DNA of 64,000 nucleotides from RUG11237 sp050874665. Lineage in GTDB: Bacteria > Bacillota > Clostridia > Lachnospirales > Lachnospiraceae. The stretch covers positions 41,362-105,361 of the forward strand of contig JBNMLC010000010.1 in assembly GCA_050874665.1 (NCBI GenBank), written 5' to 3'. The notes beneath the pieces were generated by a model. The model was not told the DNA's origin. It did no database searches and saw only the letters and a program-made list of their open reading frames with translations. This document shows, one piece after another, positions 27,201 through 35,886 of the stretch. How positions within the stretch are numbered: position 1 is the first letter of the stretch; every line of letters begins with the position of its first letter. A program made the translations under genes and the position numbers.

Positions 27201-30200
27201 TGAAATGCTTCTTTTATTCGTGTTTGTATATTTTCCGCTGCGATTTTTCTTTCCTGCAATGCATATCTATGTATAATTCTTTTATCCCTGTCAGGCAATG
27301 CTATTTCTTGTGGTATGTTCCACATTTCTTCTGAATCCGCTACCTTATTAAGCAATTCCATTTGCAGCTTTACCATGTCATCTAGCATGGCTTCATCAAA
27401 TAATCCTTTCACACAATTCCAGTTGAACTGTATTTCATCATTACATCTTTGTGCATCAATATCAATCCACACCTGGCTGGTATGTGTTTCCGTATATTTT
27501 GTTCGGAAGATTTTTCTGGCTGCCTGAGGCAAATCAAGAATAGAAGAAAACACAATCGGAACTAATGCGCTTCCATAACTATTTTGATATTTATATACTT
27601 CACGAAGCACCTCCATTCCACTGAAACTATTGTTGTCCTTAATTTCCCATAATTGTTTTTGGTTTCTGATACACGTCTCCTCAAAGGTTTCCTCTGGGTG
27701 GGATTCTACCTCAAATAACAAAAATGTAGAACACTCTCCCACGACATGTTCAATATCCTCATGAAATAGCGGACGATCAAATTCAGGGATACTAAGCAGG
27801 AATTTTTTCTTGCTGTTCCAACGTGCCAATACCTCGGAAAACGCAGTAAATAAAATGATAAAAGGGGTAATTCCTCTTTTCCTTGCTTTCTGCTGTAAAG
27901 ACAACCAGCGCGATGCACTCAGTTTACATTCTTTTATGACCCCTTGAATTTCTTTAATTTCATCAGGGTTCTTAAGCAATGGAAGTGTTACTGCTTCCGG
28001 CAAAGAGGCAATCCGATTCATCCAATATTCCTTTGCTCTTTTGTATTTTGCACTGTTTTTCAATTGCTCCTTATAATGAATATAATCCTTAAAAGTCACC
28101 TTGATTTCTGGCAGCTTTCTATTTTCATCTTCATATAGCTGTTCCAATTCATCATATAAAATTTCATAGCTATATCCATCTATGATGATTGTATCAAAAT
28201 AAATATGTACAATCGCATGTTTCTCCCCTATCAGACTGGTTTGTACTCGAACCAATGGAATGGATTCTAAATCAAGCTGATACTGAATCATTTTTTCTCT
28301 GACGGAAAGCATATATGCTTCCTGTTCCTCCAAAGACACTCCACGCAAATCCGTCAACGGAACTGAAAATTCCGGAATATCTTTTACAAACCGCTGCGTT
28401 CCATCATAAGAAATCACACAACGAAGCATATCATGTCGTTTAACAAGTCTGCGCAACACTCGCTCTAGCTTTTCATGATCATAATCCTGACACTCCATCT
28501 CTAAATATCCATGAGTAGAGATACAGCCTAAATCCATCTCTGTCTTTCTGCCCACCAGATATGCCTGCTGTAATTCGCTTAATCCAAAGGGTTCCCACTT
28601 ATCCTGACTGGTTTCACAACAGATAATATCTTCCTTGTCATTTTTTCTTTCTTTCACAAATTCTGTAATTTCTTTTACAGACGAATGCATAAAAAATTGA
28701 CTGATTCCCAGTTCTATTTCATATTCACGACTGATTGCCTGCACTAATTGAATTGCTTTCAATGAGTCGCCCCCTGCAAGCAGAAATGACTCCTCTTTTC
28801 CATAATCAGTACAGCCTAACACCTGATCAAACAACGCTTTCATTTTTTGCTCTTCTTGTGTTAATTGCTCTTCTTCTTTGGTATTCTTCAAAGAGCTGTC
28901 TTTTGCCATGCTCAGTAGCCGTCTGCGATCTATTTTTCCGTTCTCTGTGAGTGGGAAGGCATTCAGTCTCATAAACTGCCCCGGAATCATATAAAGTGGT
29001 AAATACATCATCATATATTCTTTCAATTCTCTGGCATCTATGTCACTATTCGCCGTATAAAAAGCTAAAATTTGATTTTTCTCAATATCTGCAATAACAT
29101 TACAGTCCAAAATTCCCTCATGTTTTTGTAAGATATTTCGAATCTCCTCTATTTCGATACGTTTTCCGTTAATTTTTACCTGGGCATCTTCTCTTCCCAT
29201 AAATACAATCTCACCATCTGGAAGATACTTTCCTAAATCTCCCGTATTGTACATTCTCACTCCCGTTTCAGGATGCAGAACATACTTTTCCTTTGTTTTT
29301 TCATCATCTCCCAGATAACCCTTTGTGATGCCTGCACCACTTGCATACAGATAGCCAGTAACTCCAAAGGAAATTTCCTCTAAATTCTTGTTCATAACAT
29401 AGTATTTCGTGTTGTCAATAGGCCTTCCATACGGAATCACGCCACATTCCACATCTTTTGCTGTAACCTCATGATATATATTCCAAAGTGTGGTTTCTGT
29501 AGGACCCCCTACATTAACTACCTTACAGGCCGGAAATTCTTTCCATATAAAAGACACTACCTCTGGTTTTAAATAATCTCCTCCATGAATTGCAAGGCGT
29601 AAGGAAACCTTGGATACAAATTTGTTTTGTTCCATAGCTACCTTATACATCTCCATCATTGCAGGCACCGAATTCCAGATGGTTACTCCAGCCTTTTTCA
29701 TTAATTCCATCCAATGGATAGGGTCCTTTCTCTTTTCATGCGTTGGAAGTACCAGTTTGCCACCATATAGCAGCATTCCATAAATATCAAACATTGCCAT
29801 ATCATGAGCCAAGTTCGTAAGCCCGATTGCTGCATCCTTATTTGTGATATGGAACTTTTCTACTGTAAATACAATACTGTTTAAAACCCCTCCCTGAGTA
29901 ACTAACACTGCCTTTGGATTTCCGGTAGAACCAGAAGTATGGATAATTGTTAAAATACTGTCTTTTGTAGTTTTTTCCGGCTTACAAGGAATCGCATCTG
30001 CTTCAGACAATTCCTTTTCCGTTAGTATCGCAGCAAACTCGCCTGCAACCTCTTTTTTCTTTTCTTCACTACAAATCAGGATGGAAACGTTAGCATTTTT
30101 ACATGCATCAAGCAACCGTTTGATCGGTGCTTCTTCCTCTATTGGCACATATGGAATTCCCAGATACACACAGGAAAGTACTGCAACAATTTGTTCCATA

Positions 30201-33200
30201 CCTTTCTTCATATAGATACCAATCGGTGCTTTTTTTACAGCAGACTGTTTCATTGCATTCTTTATACACTGACACCCTTGCCATACAAGTTGCTGCAGTT
30301 CTCCATAGGTAACCTGCCTTTCCATATCCTCTAATGCAATAAAATCCTTGTAGGTTTCAAATGCTTCTGCAAGGCGTGTATTAATTTGTTCCAAATGCAG
30401 CCTTTTTTCAGTATGATTTACCTGCTCCCATATTCTTTTATCCTCTTCTGGCATAGATATGAGCAGGCGTTCATTTATAGACTGCTGATTTTTCGCCACA
30501 AGATTCACAAAATGTACCATCTGCTCTTTCAATCTTTTCACATATCCTTGTTCCAACCATTCTTTTACATAGTTAAATGAAATCCGGATATTTTCATCTA
30601 CCTCTTCTAAAATAATCTCTAAAGGAATATTACTGCTGTGGGACTCCGAATATACTTTTCGCAGTGATGCAGGTAAGGATTCCATCAACAGAGAGGTAAA
30701 TACTACCGGCATTATTCCACTGCCCAGTTCTCCACTTTGCTTTCCATATTCCCTAAGATTTTCTGTCCCGGAAAAAATATGATACTTCTTTAATTCCCAA
30801 AGCTGTCTCTGATTCCTTACAAGTGCCTCTTTCAATGTATTTTCTTCCGTATTGATTGCAAAAAGCATAAAATTCGAAAATACTCCTGCTACATTTTCGT
30901 ACTCTCCGTTTGTTGGCCGATCACTTTCCGGCACACATATCGTAAATTGTTTTTGTCTGGTGAGTGTCCGCAAAGAAGTTCCCAACAATGTTAAAACAAC
31001 AACAAACTCTGTCACTCCATTTTCTTTTGCCAACGCTTTTATATGTTTCCAGTCTTCCTGTGTAATCTCTAAATATTCCTGTGCTCCAGTGGCTCTTCCC
31101 TTCCATTCTTTGGTAGGAAGCTCTATATTTTCAGGAAGTATTTTTCTGCGTTCCTCCCAAAATAGCTTTGCCTTTTCATACGCTGCCGTTTTCCTTCTCT
31201 CTTCTAAATATCTCTGGTACTCACCATAGTGTCTGTGCCCCTTTTGCAGCGAAACAGTATTGTCATTGTAAAGCCTGTTCAAGTCCTTCAAAATAAGTTC
31301 TATACTCATTCCATCTAGGAGCATAGCATCAAAGTATAGCTGTATTGTCGCTTCTTTCTTTCCCGTATATAAAATTTTGACTTGAAACAGTGGTCCTTTT
31401 TCAAAATCCAGACGGCTGTCTATCATCTTTCTTCTTGAGCTGATTATTTCCTCTGAAACTTTTTTATCGGAAATATCCATTTCTTCTACTGGTATAGTTA
31501 TGTCTTGCATGATTTCCTGGATTCCATTTTTATGAAATACGGAGCGCAGTACTTCATGATGTTTCACCAGTAACTCCAAAGCTTGCAAAAAGGATTCTCT
31601 ATCAAAATTTATGCACTGTAATTCTTTGTAGCCCGATGTTACAATTCCTGTGTTTTCATCATCCATTCTTCGATCAAATAAATAAGAACGTTGAATATCC
31701 GTCATCGGAAATACGGAGCCTATCTCTTCTTGTTTTGTCTGTTCTTTCAAACTCTCTTCTTTTCTCTTTTGTCTGATTAATACTTCCAGCTTCTCTACTG
31801 AGGAGTTATTCATAAATTCTTCTACGGAAAGTTCTACTCCACAAACCTGGTAAATTGCCTGCAAAATCTGGATAGTTCCTAAAGAATTTCCGCCCAGTTC
31901 AAAAAAGGTGTGGGTCATATCTGCGTTTTCATCTAATGCCTCATCAAATATAAACAGTAAATACTTCTGCAGATCATTTACTCCTCTGACCAGATTGGTA
32001 TCTTTTTGTCCCTGTAAATTTCGAAATAAATCTAACAAGCTTCTGCGATCTTTCTTTCCATTATGTAAGATGGGAATGCTTTCCACCACTTTAATCTTCG
32101 ATGGCTGCATATAACCCGGAAGCCTTTCCGATAACTCCCTTCGTATTTTGGCTTGTGAGTTTTCTTCTTGTGCCGTAATAATAAGTCCAATTTTCTTTTC
32201 CGTATCTCCATAGCAAACGGCAGCGGCCTTTTCTACACTGTCAATTTGCTCTGCCATTCGTTCTACTTCTTCTAATTCAACGCGATTTCCACGAATCTTT
32301 ACTAAATTGTCTTTTCTGCCACGGTAATACAAAATTCCGTTTTCTTCTTTCACTAAATCTCCTGTTTTCCAAAAACGAACGTCATTCTCCTTAGGAAGAA
32401 AATTCCTGTTCCTTCCATCATGATATTTTAAAAACATCGTGGTTTCGCCCAAACAAAATTCTCCACTTTCTCCTTCTGTAACCTGTTTCCCGGTTTCATC
32501 GATAATCTTATATGCCACGTTTTCTAGCACTGTTCCCACCGGGACTGTTGCCTGCTCATCCTGAATATGACATTCATATGCACAAATGTAACCACTGGCT
32601 TCTGTCATACCATACAGATTAAATAACCTGCAGTTATACTTGTGCAGGAAATCATTTACCACCTTCTGACTCAATACCTCTCCTGCACAAAGAACCTTCT
32701 TAAGACTTTTCAATTTTTCTTTATTCTGTTTATTTAGCATACGCAACATAGAAGGCACAATGGTCAAAACCTGAATCTTATATTTTTCTATATAATTTAT
32801 AAGATTAGCAGGATTTTTTTCTTCCTTTGGTTTCACTACCACGATACATGCACCATTTAATAGCGGCCAAAAAATTTCATAAATGGAAAAGGCAAAACTT
32901 ACCGATGTTTTAAAAAGTATCTTATCTCCTGCATGAATACGTATTTTCTTTTGTCCACCTTTTAGCACATTATAAACGCCCTCACAGGAGCTCACCACTC
33001 CCTTTGGTACTCCACTCGATCCTGAGGTAAACAGTATATAGCAACTGTCTTTTTCTGTACGTTTTTTACTTTTTTCTCTTGTTTCTATTCCTGTATCCCA
33101 TATTACCTTACTGCATCCTGCTTCTTCTATAATTCTTTTGATGCGATAAGAGGGATATTCCGCATCGATAGGAACATATACTGCTCCGATTTTCATCAAG

Positions 33201-33418
33201 GCAAGCATATCGATAATCAAATTTACCGAACGCTGCCTGCATAATCCCACAATGGAACTATCATCTATTCCCAACTGTTGCAGTTTTTCCGCCCTTTCCT
33301 TTACCAATTTTAAAATTTCTGCATATGTATAGACGTTTTGATTCTCCTGTACTGCAATGTTGTCTTTATACCTGTCTGCTGCTGTTACAATATCCGTAAA
33401 TATTCTATTTATACACAT
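24215..33418 (-). CDS. Nonribosomal peptide synthetase: A-PCP-Cy-A-PCP-Cy-A-PCP-C
   Basis: 3067 aa, one uninterrupted frame. Approximate domains: A1 10-490, PCP1 500-570 (ELGGNSLG), Cy1 585-1010, A2 1030-1520, PCP2 1540-1610 (AGGDSLKA), Cy2 1625-2060, A3 2080-2560, PCP3 2575-2640 (AGGDSLLA), C 2660-3065. Both Cy domains carry the heterocyclization motif DxxxxDxxS (DAMLLDGMS, DTIIIDGYS); the last C domain has HHIISDQ. A2 and A3 pocket residues read DMFNIGVLWK and DMFNFGVLWK, close to the known cysteine code DLYNLSLIWK. A1 lacks the amino-group Asp (A176 in VSFAFSIY), so it should load a non-alpha-amino starter acid. Two thiazolines are predicted. The start ATG lies inside the thioesterase gene with AAGGGA before it. 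Confidence 0.92.
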   Translation of the reverse strand: MCINRIFTDIVTAADRYKDNIAVQENQNVYTYAEILKLVKERAEKLQQLGIDDSSIVGLCRQRSVNLIIDMLALMKIGAVYVPIDAEYPSYRIKRIIEEAGCSKVIWDTGIETREKSKKRTEKDSCYILFTSGSSGVPKGVVSSCEGVYNVLKGGQKKIRIHAGDKILFKTSVSFAFSIYEIFWPLLNGACIVVVKPKEEKNPANLINYIEKYKIQVLTIVPSMLRMLNKQNKEKLKSLKKVLCAGEVLSQKVVNDFLHKYNCRLFNLYGMTEASGYICAYECHIQDEQATVPVGTVLENVAYKIIDETGKQVTEGESGEFCLGETTMFLKYHDGRNRNFLPKENDVRFWKTGDLVKEENGILYYRGRKDNLVKIRGNRVELEEVERMAEQIDSVEKAAAVCYGDTEKKIGLIITAQEENSQAKIRRELSERLPGYMQPSKIKVVESIPILHNGKKDRRSLLDLFRNLQGQKDTNLVRGVNDLQKYLLFIFDEALDENADMTHTFFELGGNSLGTIQILQAIYQVCGVELSVEEFMNNSSVEKLEVLIRQKRKEESLKEQTKQEEIGSVFPMTDIQRSYLFDRRMDDENTGIVTSGYKELQCINFDRESFLQALELLVKHHEVLRSVFHKNGIQEIMQDITIPVEEMDISDKKVSEEIISSRRKMIDSRLDFEKGPLFQVKILYTGKKEATIQLYFDAMLLDGMSIELILKDLNRLYNDNTVSLQKGHRHYGEYQRYLEERRKTAAYEKAKLFWEERRKILPENIELPTKEWKGRATGAQEYLEITQEDWKHIKALAKENGVTEFVVVLTLLGTSLRTLTRQKQFTICVPESDRPTNGEYENVAGVFSNFMLFAINTEENTLKEALVRNQRQLWELKKYHIFSGTENLREYGKQSGELGSGIMPVVFTSLLMESLPASLRKVYSESHSSNIPLEIILEEVDENIRISFNYVKEWLEQGYVKRLKEQMVHFVNLVAKNQQSINERLLISMPEEDKRIWEQVNHTEKRLHLEQINTRLAEAFETYKDFIALEDMERQVTYGELQQLVWQGCQCIKNAMKQSAVKKAPIGIYMKKGMEQIVAVLSCVYLGIPYVPIEEEAPIKRLLDACKNANVSILICSEEKKKEVAGEFAAILTEKELSEADAIPCKPEKTTKDSILTIIHTSGSTGNPKAVLVTQGGVLNSIVFTVEKFHITNKDAAIGLTNLAHDMAMFDIYGMLLYGGKLVLPTHEKRKDPIHWMELMKKAGVTIWNSVPAMMEMYKVAMEQNKFVSKVSLRLAIHGGDYLKPEVVSFIWKEFPACKVVNVGGPTETTLWNIYHEVTAKDVECGVIPYGRPIDNTKYYVMNKNLEEISFGVTGYLYASGAGITKGYLGDDEKTKEKYVLHPETGVRMYNTGDLGKYLPDGEIVFMGREDAQVKINGKRIEIEEIRNILQKHEGILDCNVIADIEKNQILAFYTANSDIDARELKEYMMMYLPLYMIPGQFMRLNAFPLTENGKIDRRRLLSMAKDSSLKNTKEEEQLTQEEQKMKALFDQVLGCTDYGKEESFLLAGGDSLKAIQLVQAISREYEIELGISQFFMHSSVKEITEFVKERKNDKEDIICCETSQDKWEPFGLSELQQAYLVGRKTEMDLGCISTHGYLEMECQDYDHEKLERVLRRLVKRHDMLRCVISYDGTQRFVKDIPEFSVPLTDLRGVSLEEQEAYMLSVREKMIQYQLDLESIPLVRVQTSLIGEKHAIVHIYFDTIIIDGYSYEILYDELEQLYEDENRKLPEIKVTFKDYIHYKEQLKNSAKYKRAKEYWMNRIASLPEAVTLPLLKNPDEIKEIQGVIKECKLSASRWLSLQQKARKRGITPFIILFTAFSEVLARWNSKKKFLLSIPEFDRPLFHEDIEHVVGECSTFLLFEVESHPEETFEETCIRNQKQLWEIKDNNSFSGMEVLREVYKYQNSYGSALVPIVFSSILDLPQAARKIFRTKYTETHTSQVWIDIDAQRCNDEIQFNWNCVKGLFDEAMLDDMVKLQMELLNKVADSEEMWNIPQEIALPDRDKRIIHRYALQERKIAAENIQTRIKEAFQAGGETIFLAVEEEQLSFRQVEERVLDKMHYMYEQGVRERDFVAVVLGKSVEQVVCTLAIVGLGAIYVPFEEEVPKKRFDGCMEHIGCQYAFIAEERKKELSENLHVLDEKKYEGKRGCYGNSSQEDLLTIIHTSGSTGNPKAVMVPQKGVINCIDDTLEHFNIGKRDAAIALTNLSHDMSMFDLFGMLFAGGKIVMPREKHVKDPVYWIQLIQKYQVTIWNSVPAMLQMLNQVLNQEHSKELGTIRRVFTGGDYIPAVMLGELKNKLPNAEMISVGGPTETTLWNIYHEVTEEDLKKGKIPYGRPISNNAYSIRDEHLREVPVGVTGVMYCTGVGVTKGYYNDEKTTKEKYILDEHGARMYCTGDLGRYLPNGEIEFMGRNDLQIKVNGKRIELNEIEHAMSEYPGVETAVAKVSDDKKQIYGYYMAKEEISTERMQQFLKDALPVYMIPKAFMKLEVLPLSRTNKIDRNALPTPHMNTKRRKGELSETEEKVLEIAKEILKQESIQIEDNFFLAGGDSLLAICFCKKLQDFFQNDYGLSELFENPQLSKLAELMEQKDKKQNSGISIGTYQGRTDMAQYQKEEIEYVGELSYAQEGIYLYDMFHDTSQFTLTGMCKIMGKLQEETLKAAIQDAIDKFDVLRTEYTTDDEFEPIAVVHKKGRLNYKKRIIDASQYEIELEKLKDKKLSLQDGMNLSEFELWEIGKEKYQLVVSLHHIISDQASFQILIKTIEDCYLKREQKIHKKSDEIKRFCDYAHWERKESDLEESRKFWSDYLKGVTISNIEGYKKMDYTSQSGKTVTISLTKEEICRMKEYFKQMGVTTYIGCFTLYTQFLHQITKDPCIAIGTPVSVRHFYEMGDTMGLFVNETVFVSRKCDNIKEAFAENRAGISNAIMHSKLPFEKVCELCAIEEKNLPFHFHFNFLEEQENGSVQELKIQSFEYVKDTMQHNFGLFVEIREEELVMQFTYKSTYLDTQTVQKLAEQFKVFIEREVN

Positions 33419-34160
33419 AATTCGGTCCCTTCATATTTTCGTTTATAATTCCGCACACTTCTTCTACATGTTCCTTTAAGAAAAAATGATTTCCAGAAAA
33501 AGTAACAATGTCCGGTTTCTTTTCACAATACCTATCCCATTGTTCTAGATTTTCAATCGGTACAAAAGGATCTTCCGTTCCCGACAATATAGTCACATCA
33601 CAAGGCATTTTCCAATATCCCATTGGCTTGTAGGTTTCTATCATCTCAAAATCCGCCCGGATAATCGGTAAAAAGAATTTGTAAAATTCCTCGTGTTCTA
33701 ACATATCAGGCTGAAGATTATCATACCCCATCAAGCGATTACAAAAATCCTCGTCACTCATCTCATGAATTTTTTCAGACTGTCCAAGTAAATCCGGAGG
33801 TAATGCTCCTGATATATAGATTCTTTCAGGCATTTTACACTTTTTCTGTGCAAGCCTTTTTGCCACTTCATATGCCATAATACTTCCCATACTGTGACCA
33901 ACAAACGAATAATTTTCTGTCAAAAGGGGTTCTATATGGCGTATTATTCTTTCTAATGCCTCATTCATATCTCTGATAGGTTTCTCTTTCATACGGCTTT
34001 CTCTTCCCGGAAGCTGAATAGGAAAAACATCCACATGACTTGAAATATGTTTATACCATTTCGCATAAAACAATGCACTTCCTCCTGCGTAAGGAAAGCA
34101 AAAAATTCTATGCTTCGGGTTTTCTGCCGAATGCTCATACTGTATCCATTTCGTTTTCAT
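33405..34160 (-). CDS. Type II (proofreading) thioesterase of the NRPS/PKS cluster
   Basis: 251 aa alpha/beta hydrolase of the GrsT/YbtT kind: FCFPYAGGSALFYAKW at the N-terminus, nucleophile in GHSMGS near residue 94, Asp in GTEDPF and His in GNHFFL. Such enzymes clear mis-primed carrier domains; it is discrete rather than fused, so it does not by itself explain product release. It is the first gene of the biosynthetic operon, with AAGGAG six bases before the ATG, and overlaps the large NRPS by 14 bases, implying coupled translation. Confidence 0.93.
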   Translation of the reverse strand: MKTKWIQYEHSAENPKHRIFCFPYAGGSALFYAKWYKHISSHVDVFPIQLPGRESRMKEKPIRDMNEALERIIRHIEPLLTENYSFVGHSMGSIMAYEVAKRLAQKKCKMPERIYISGALPPDLLGQSEKIHEMSDEDFCNRLMGYDNLQPDMLEHEEFYKFFLPIIRADFEMIETYKPMGYWKMPCDVTILSGTEDPFVPIENLEQWDRYCEKKPDIVTFSGNHFFLKEHVEEVCGIINENMKGPNYVYK

Positions 34161-34184
34161 AATGCACTCCTTTTTTACTTTTTT

Positions 34185-34210
34185 ATTACATTTATGTTAC
34201 TTTTGTTACA
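34185..34210 (-). repeat. Three helically phased GTAAC/GTAAT repeats in the leader of the biosynthetic operon
   Basis: On the minus strand TGTAAC (34205-34210), GTAAC (34196-34200) and TGTAAT (34185-34190) follow one another at 9-11 base steps, just downstream of the predicted start point of the thioesterase-NRPS operon. They may be an operator or simply AT-rich leader; no regulator gene is next to them. Confidence 0.3.
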
Positions 34211-34227
34211 ATATTTATTGCATTCCC

Positions 34228-34257
34228 ATTATATACTTATTCAGAATATTCGGTCAA
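34228..34257 (-). promoter_or_regulatory. Predicted sigma-A promoter of the thioesterase-NRPS-PKS operon
   Basis: On the minus strand TTGACC and a perfect TATAAT are 18 bases apart, about 68 bases upstream of the thioesterase ATG. It follows the hairpin at 34334-34373, so the biosynthetic genes can be expressed separately from the transporter genes. Confidence 0.65.
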
Positions 34258-34333
34258 TAGTTTTTATTTTACTGATAATTTTACTCATCATAGGCTTTGT
34301 TTTTGTTTTTATTTTTAATTGTTTGTTAAAAGC

Positions 34334-34373
34334 ACAAAACTTAGCCCCGAATTTCTCCAGAGCTAAGTTTTGT
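34334..34373 (-). terminator. Hairpin terminator after the ECF ATPase gene
   Basis: A perfect 12-bp inverted repeat, ACAAAACTTAGC and GCTAAGTTTTGT, with a 16-base loop, followed on the minus strand by GCTTTTA. The U tract is short, so termination may be partial. It separates the transporter unit from the biosynthetic unit. Confidence 0.6.
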
Positions 34374-34422
34374 AATAATGTATATCCATATTTAATTATT
34401 GAAACAAGCTATCTTTCGTCTG

Positions 34423-35886
34423 CTATTTGCAAGTTCCCAATAGCATTTTTTTTACCAGTGTGCTAAAGCAATCTTCTCTAAAAATTTCTGTGATTTTTCC
34501 CTTTTCCAAATATACACACCGATCACATACTAAATCCAGTAATTCCATATCATGGGTAATCAATAAAATAATAGCACCGTTTTGTGCCAGCTCTTCCATA
34601 ATTTCTTTGACTTTCAGCATTGATTCATAATCAAGTCCACTGCTCGGTTCATCAAAAAGATACACTAATCGCCCGGATAAAAGTCCGGTAGCAATAGCTA
34701 ACCTCTGCTTTTGTCCTCCGGAAAGTGCCATAGGATGCTGCATTTCCATTCCTTCCAAACCCATTCTTTTAAGAATATTTCTTATCTGATTTTCATCCTC
34801 TTCTTCCATACTCTCTAAGCATTCATTGTATACGCTATCCGAGAAAAGCTGATGATTTACATCCTGCATAACAAAAAAGCTTTTTGCCCTTCTCTGCTTT
34901 TCGTTCCAACTCCCGCCTTCAAATTGAAATTGTCCGGCTGTTTTTGAAACAAGACCACAGATAGTTCTGCAAAATGTAGATTTTCCCGCCCCATTTTCTC
35001 CAACAATTCCAATAATTTCTCCTTTTCTGGCTTTGAAAGTCAACGAATCCAGTATCTTTCTTTTTTCAAAGCAAACGCTTAGATTACTGCAGACAAAATC
35101 ATACTTTCCCCGCCGTCCCTTCAAGCGTTCAGATAAGGTTCGTTCCGTTAATTGCCGTAAGCCTAAAGAAATTCTTTTTTCATTCGGCAAAGCAAAAAAC
35201 TCTTCTCCCTTAAATTGTTCCGTTATTGTTCCCTGCTGCATATAATACACATGATCCACCAGACCATTCAAATACCACAATCGATGTTCCGCAATAATAA
35301 TGGTTTTTCCCTGCTTTTTCAATTTTTCTAAAAGCTTCTTCAGCTTCAATGTGCCCAAATAATCCAGATTCGCTGTAGGTTCATCCAAAATATAAATATC
35401 CGGATTTCCACAGTATACGGCTGCGATTGCCAAAAGCTGCTTTTCGCCTCCTGACATGGCAAAAATATTCCGTTTGCGTAAATGATGTATTTCTAATTCT
35501 TCTGTCACTTCATTCATTCGTGCAAAAATATCTTCTGGCTTCATTCCTACATTCTCTAATTCAAAAGAAAGCTCACTGTCTGAATCCAAATTGAAAAACT
35601 GAGACTTTGGATTTTGGAAAACAGTTCCGATTTTTTTCGCAAGAACATACATAGGAACATCTGCTACTTTTTGATGATCCACCAATACTTTTCCCTGGAT
35701 ACTACCACTTTCTAAATGCGGAATCACTCCGTTCATCAACTTTAAAAGTGTACTTTTTCCGCAGCCACTTCGCCCACACAAAAGAATACACTCTCCCGGC
35801 TTCACCTCAAGGTTGACCGATGTTATAATTTCACGAACTTCTTCACTTTCATTATATCGAAATGATATATTCTCTACTCTCACCAT
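34423..35886 (-). CDS. ECF transporter double ATPase (two ABC domains fused)
   Basis: 487 aa from the ATG at 35886 (MVRVENISFRYNE), preceded by AAGGGG at eight bases and overlapping the T-component gene by seven bases. Two complete ABC ATPase domains are seen: Walker A GRSGCGKST and GENGAGKST, signature MSGGEKQL and LSGGQKQR, Walker B IYILDEPTANLD and VYLFDEPSSGLD. This is the tandem EcfA form, which would power the T and S components encoded just upstream. It is the final gene of the transporter unit. The substrate is set by the S component, not by this protein. Confidence 0.9.
   Translation of the reverse strand: MVRVENISFRYNESEEVREIITSVNLEVKPGECILLCGRSGCGKSTLLKLMNGVIPHLESGSIQGKVLVDHQKVADVPMYVLAKKIGTVFQNPKSQFFNLDSDSELSFELENVGMKPEDIFARMNEVTEELEIHHLRKRNIFAMSGGEKQLLAIAAVYCGNPDIYILDEPTANLDYLGTLKLKKLLEKLKKQGKTIIIAEHRLWYLNGLVDHVYYMQQGTITEQFKGEEFFALPNEKRISLGLRQLTERTLSERLKGRRGKYDFVCSNLSVCFEKRKILDSLTFKARKGEIIGIVGENGAGKSTFCRTICGLVSKTAGQFQFEGGSWNEKQRRAKSFFVMQDVNHQLFSDSVYNECLESMEEEDENQIRNILKRMGLEGMEMQHPMALSGGQKQRLAIATGLLSGRLVYLFDEPSSGLDYESMLKVKEIMEELAQNGAIILLITHDMELLDLVCDRCVYLEKGKITEIFREDCFSTLVKKMLLGTCK

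Noticed and set aside
11810..34160. Terminal reductase, epimerase or methyltransferase domains in the NRPS/PKS proteins
   Set aside because: Read through all five proteins: only A, C/Cy, PCP/ACP, KS, acyl ligase and KR are visible.
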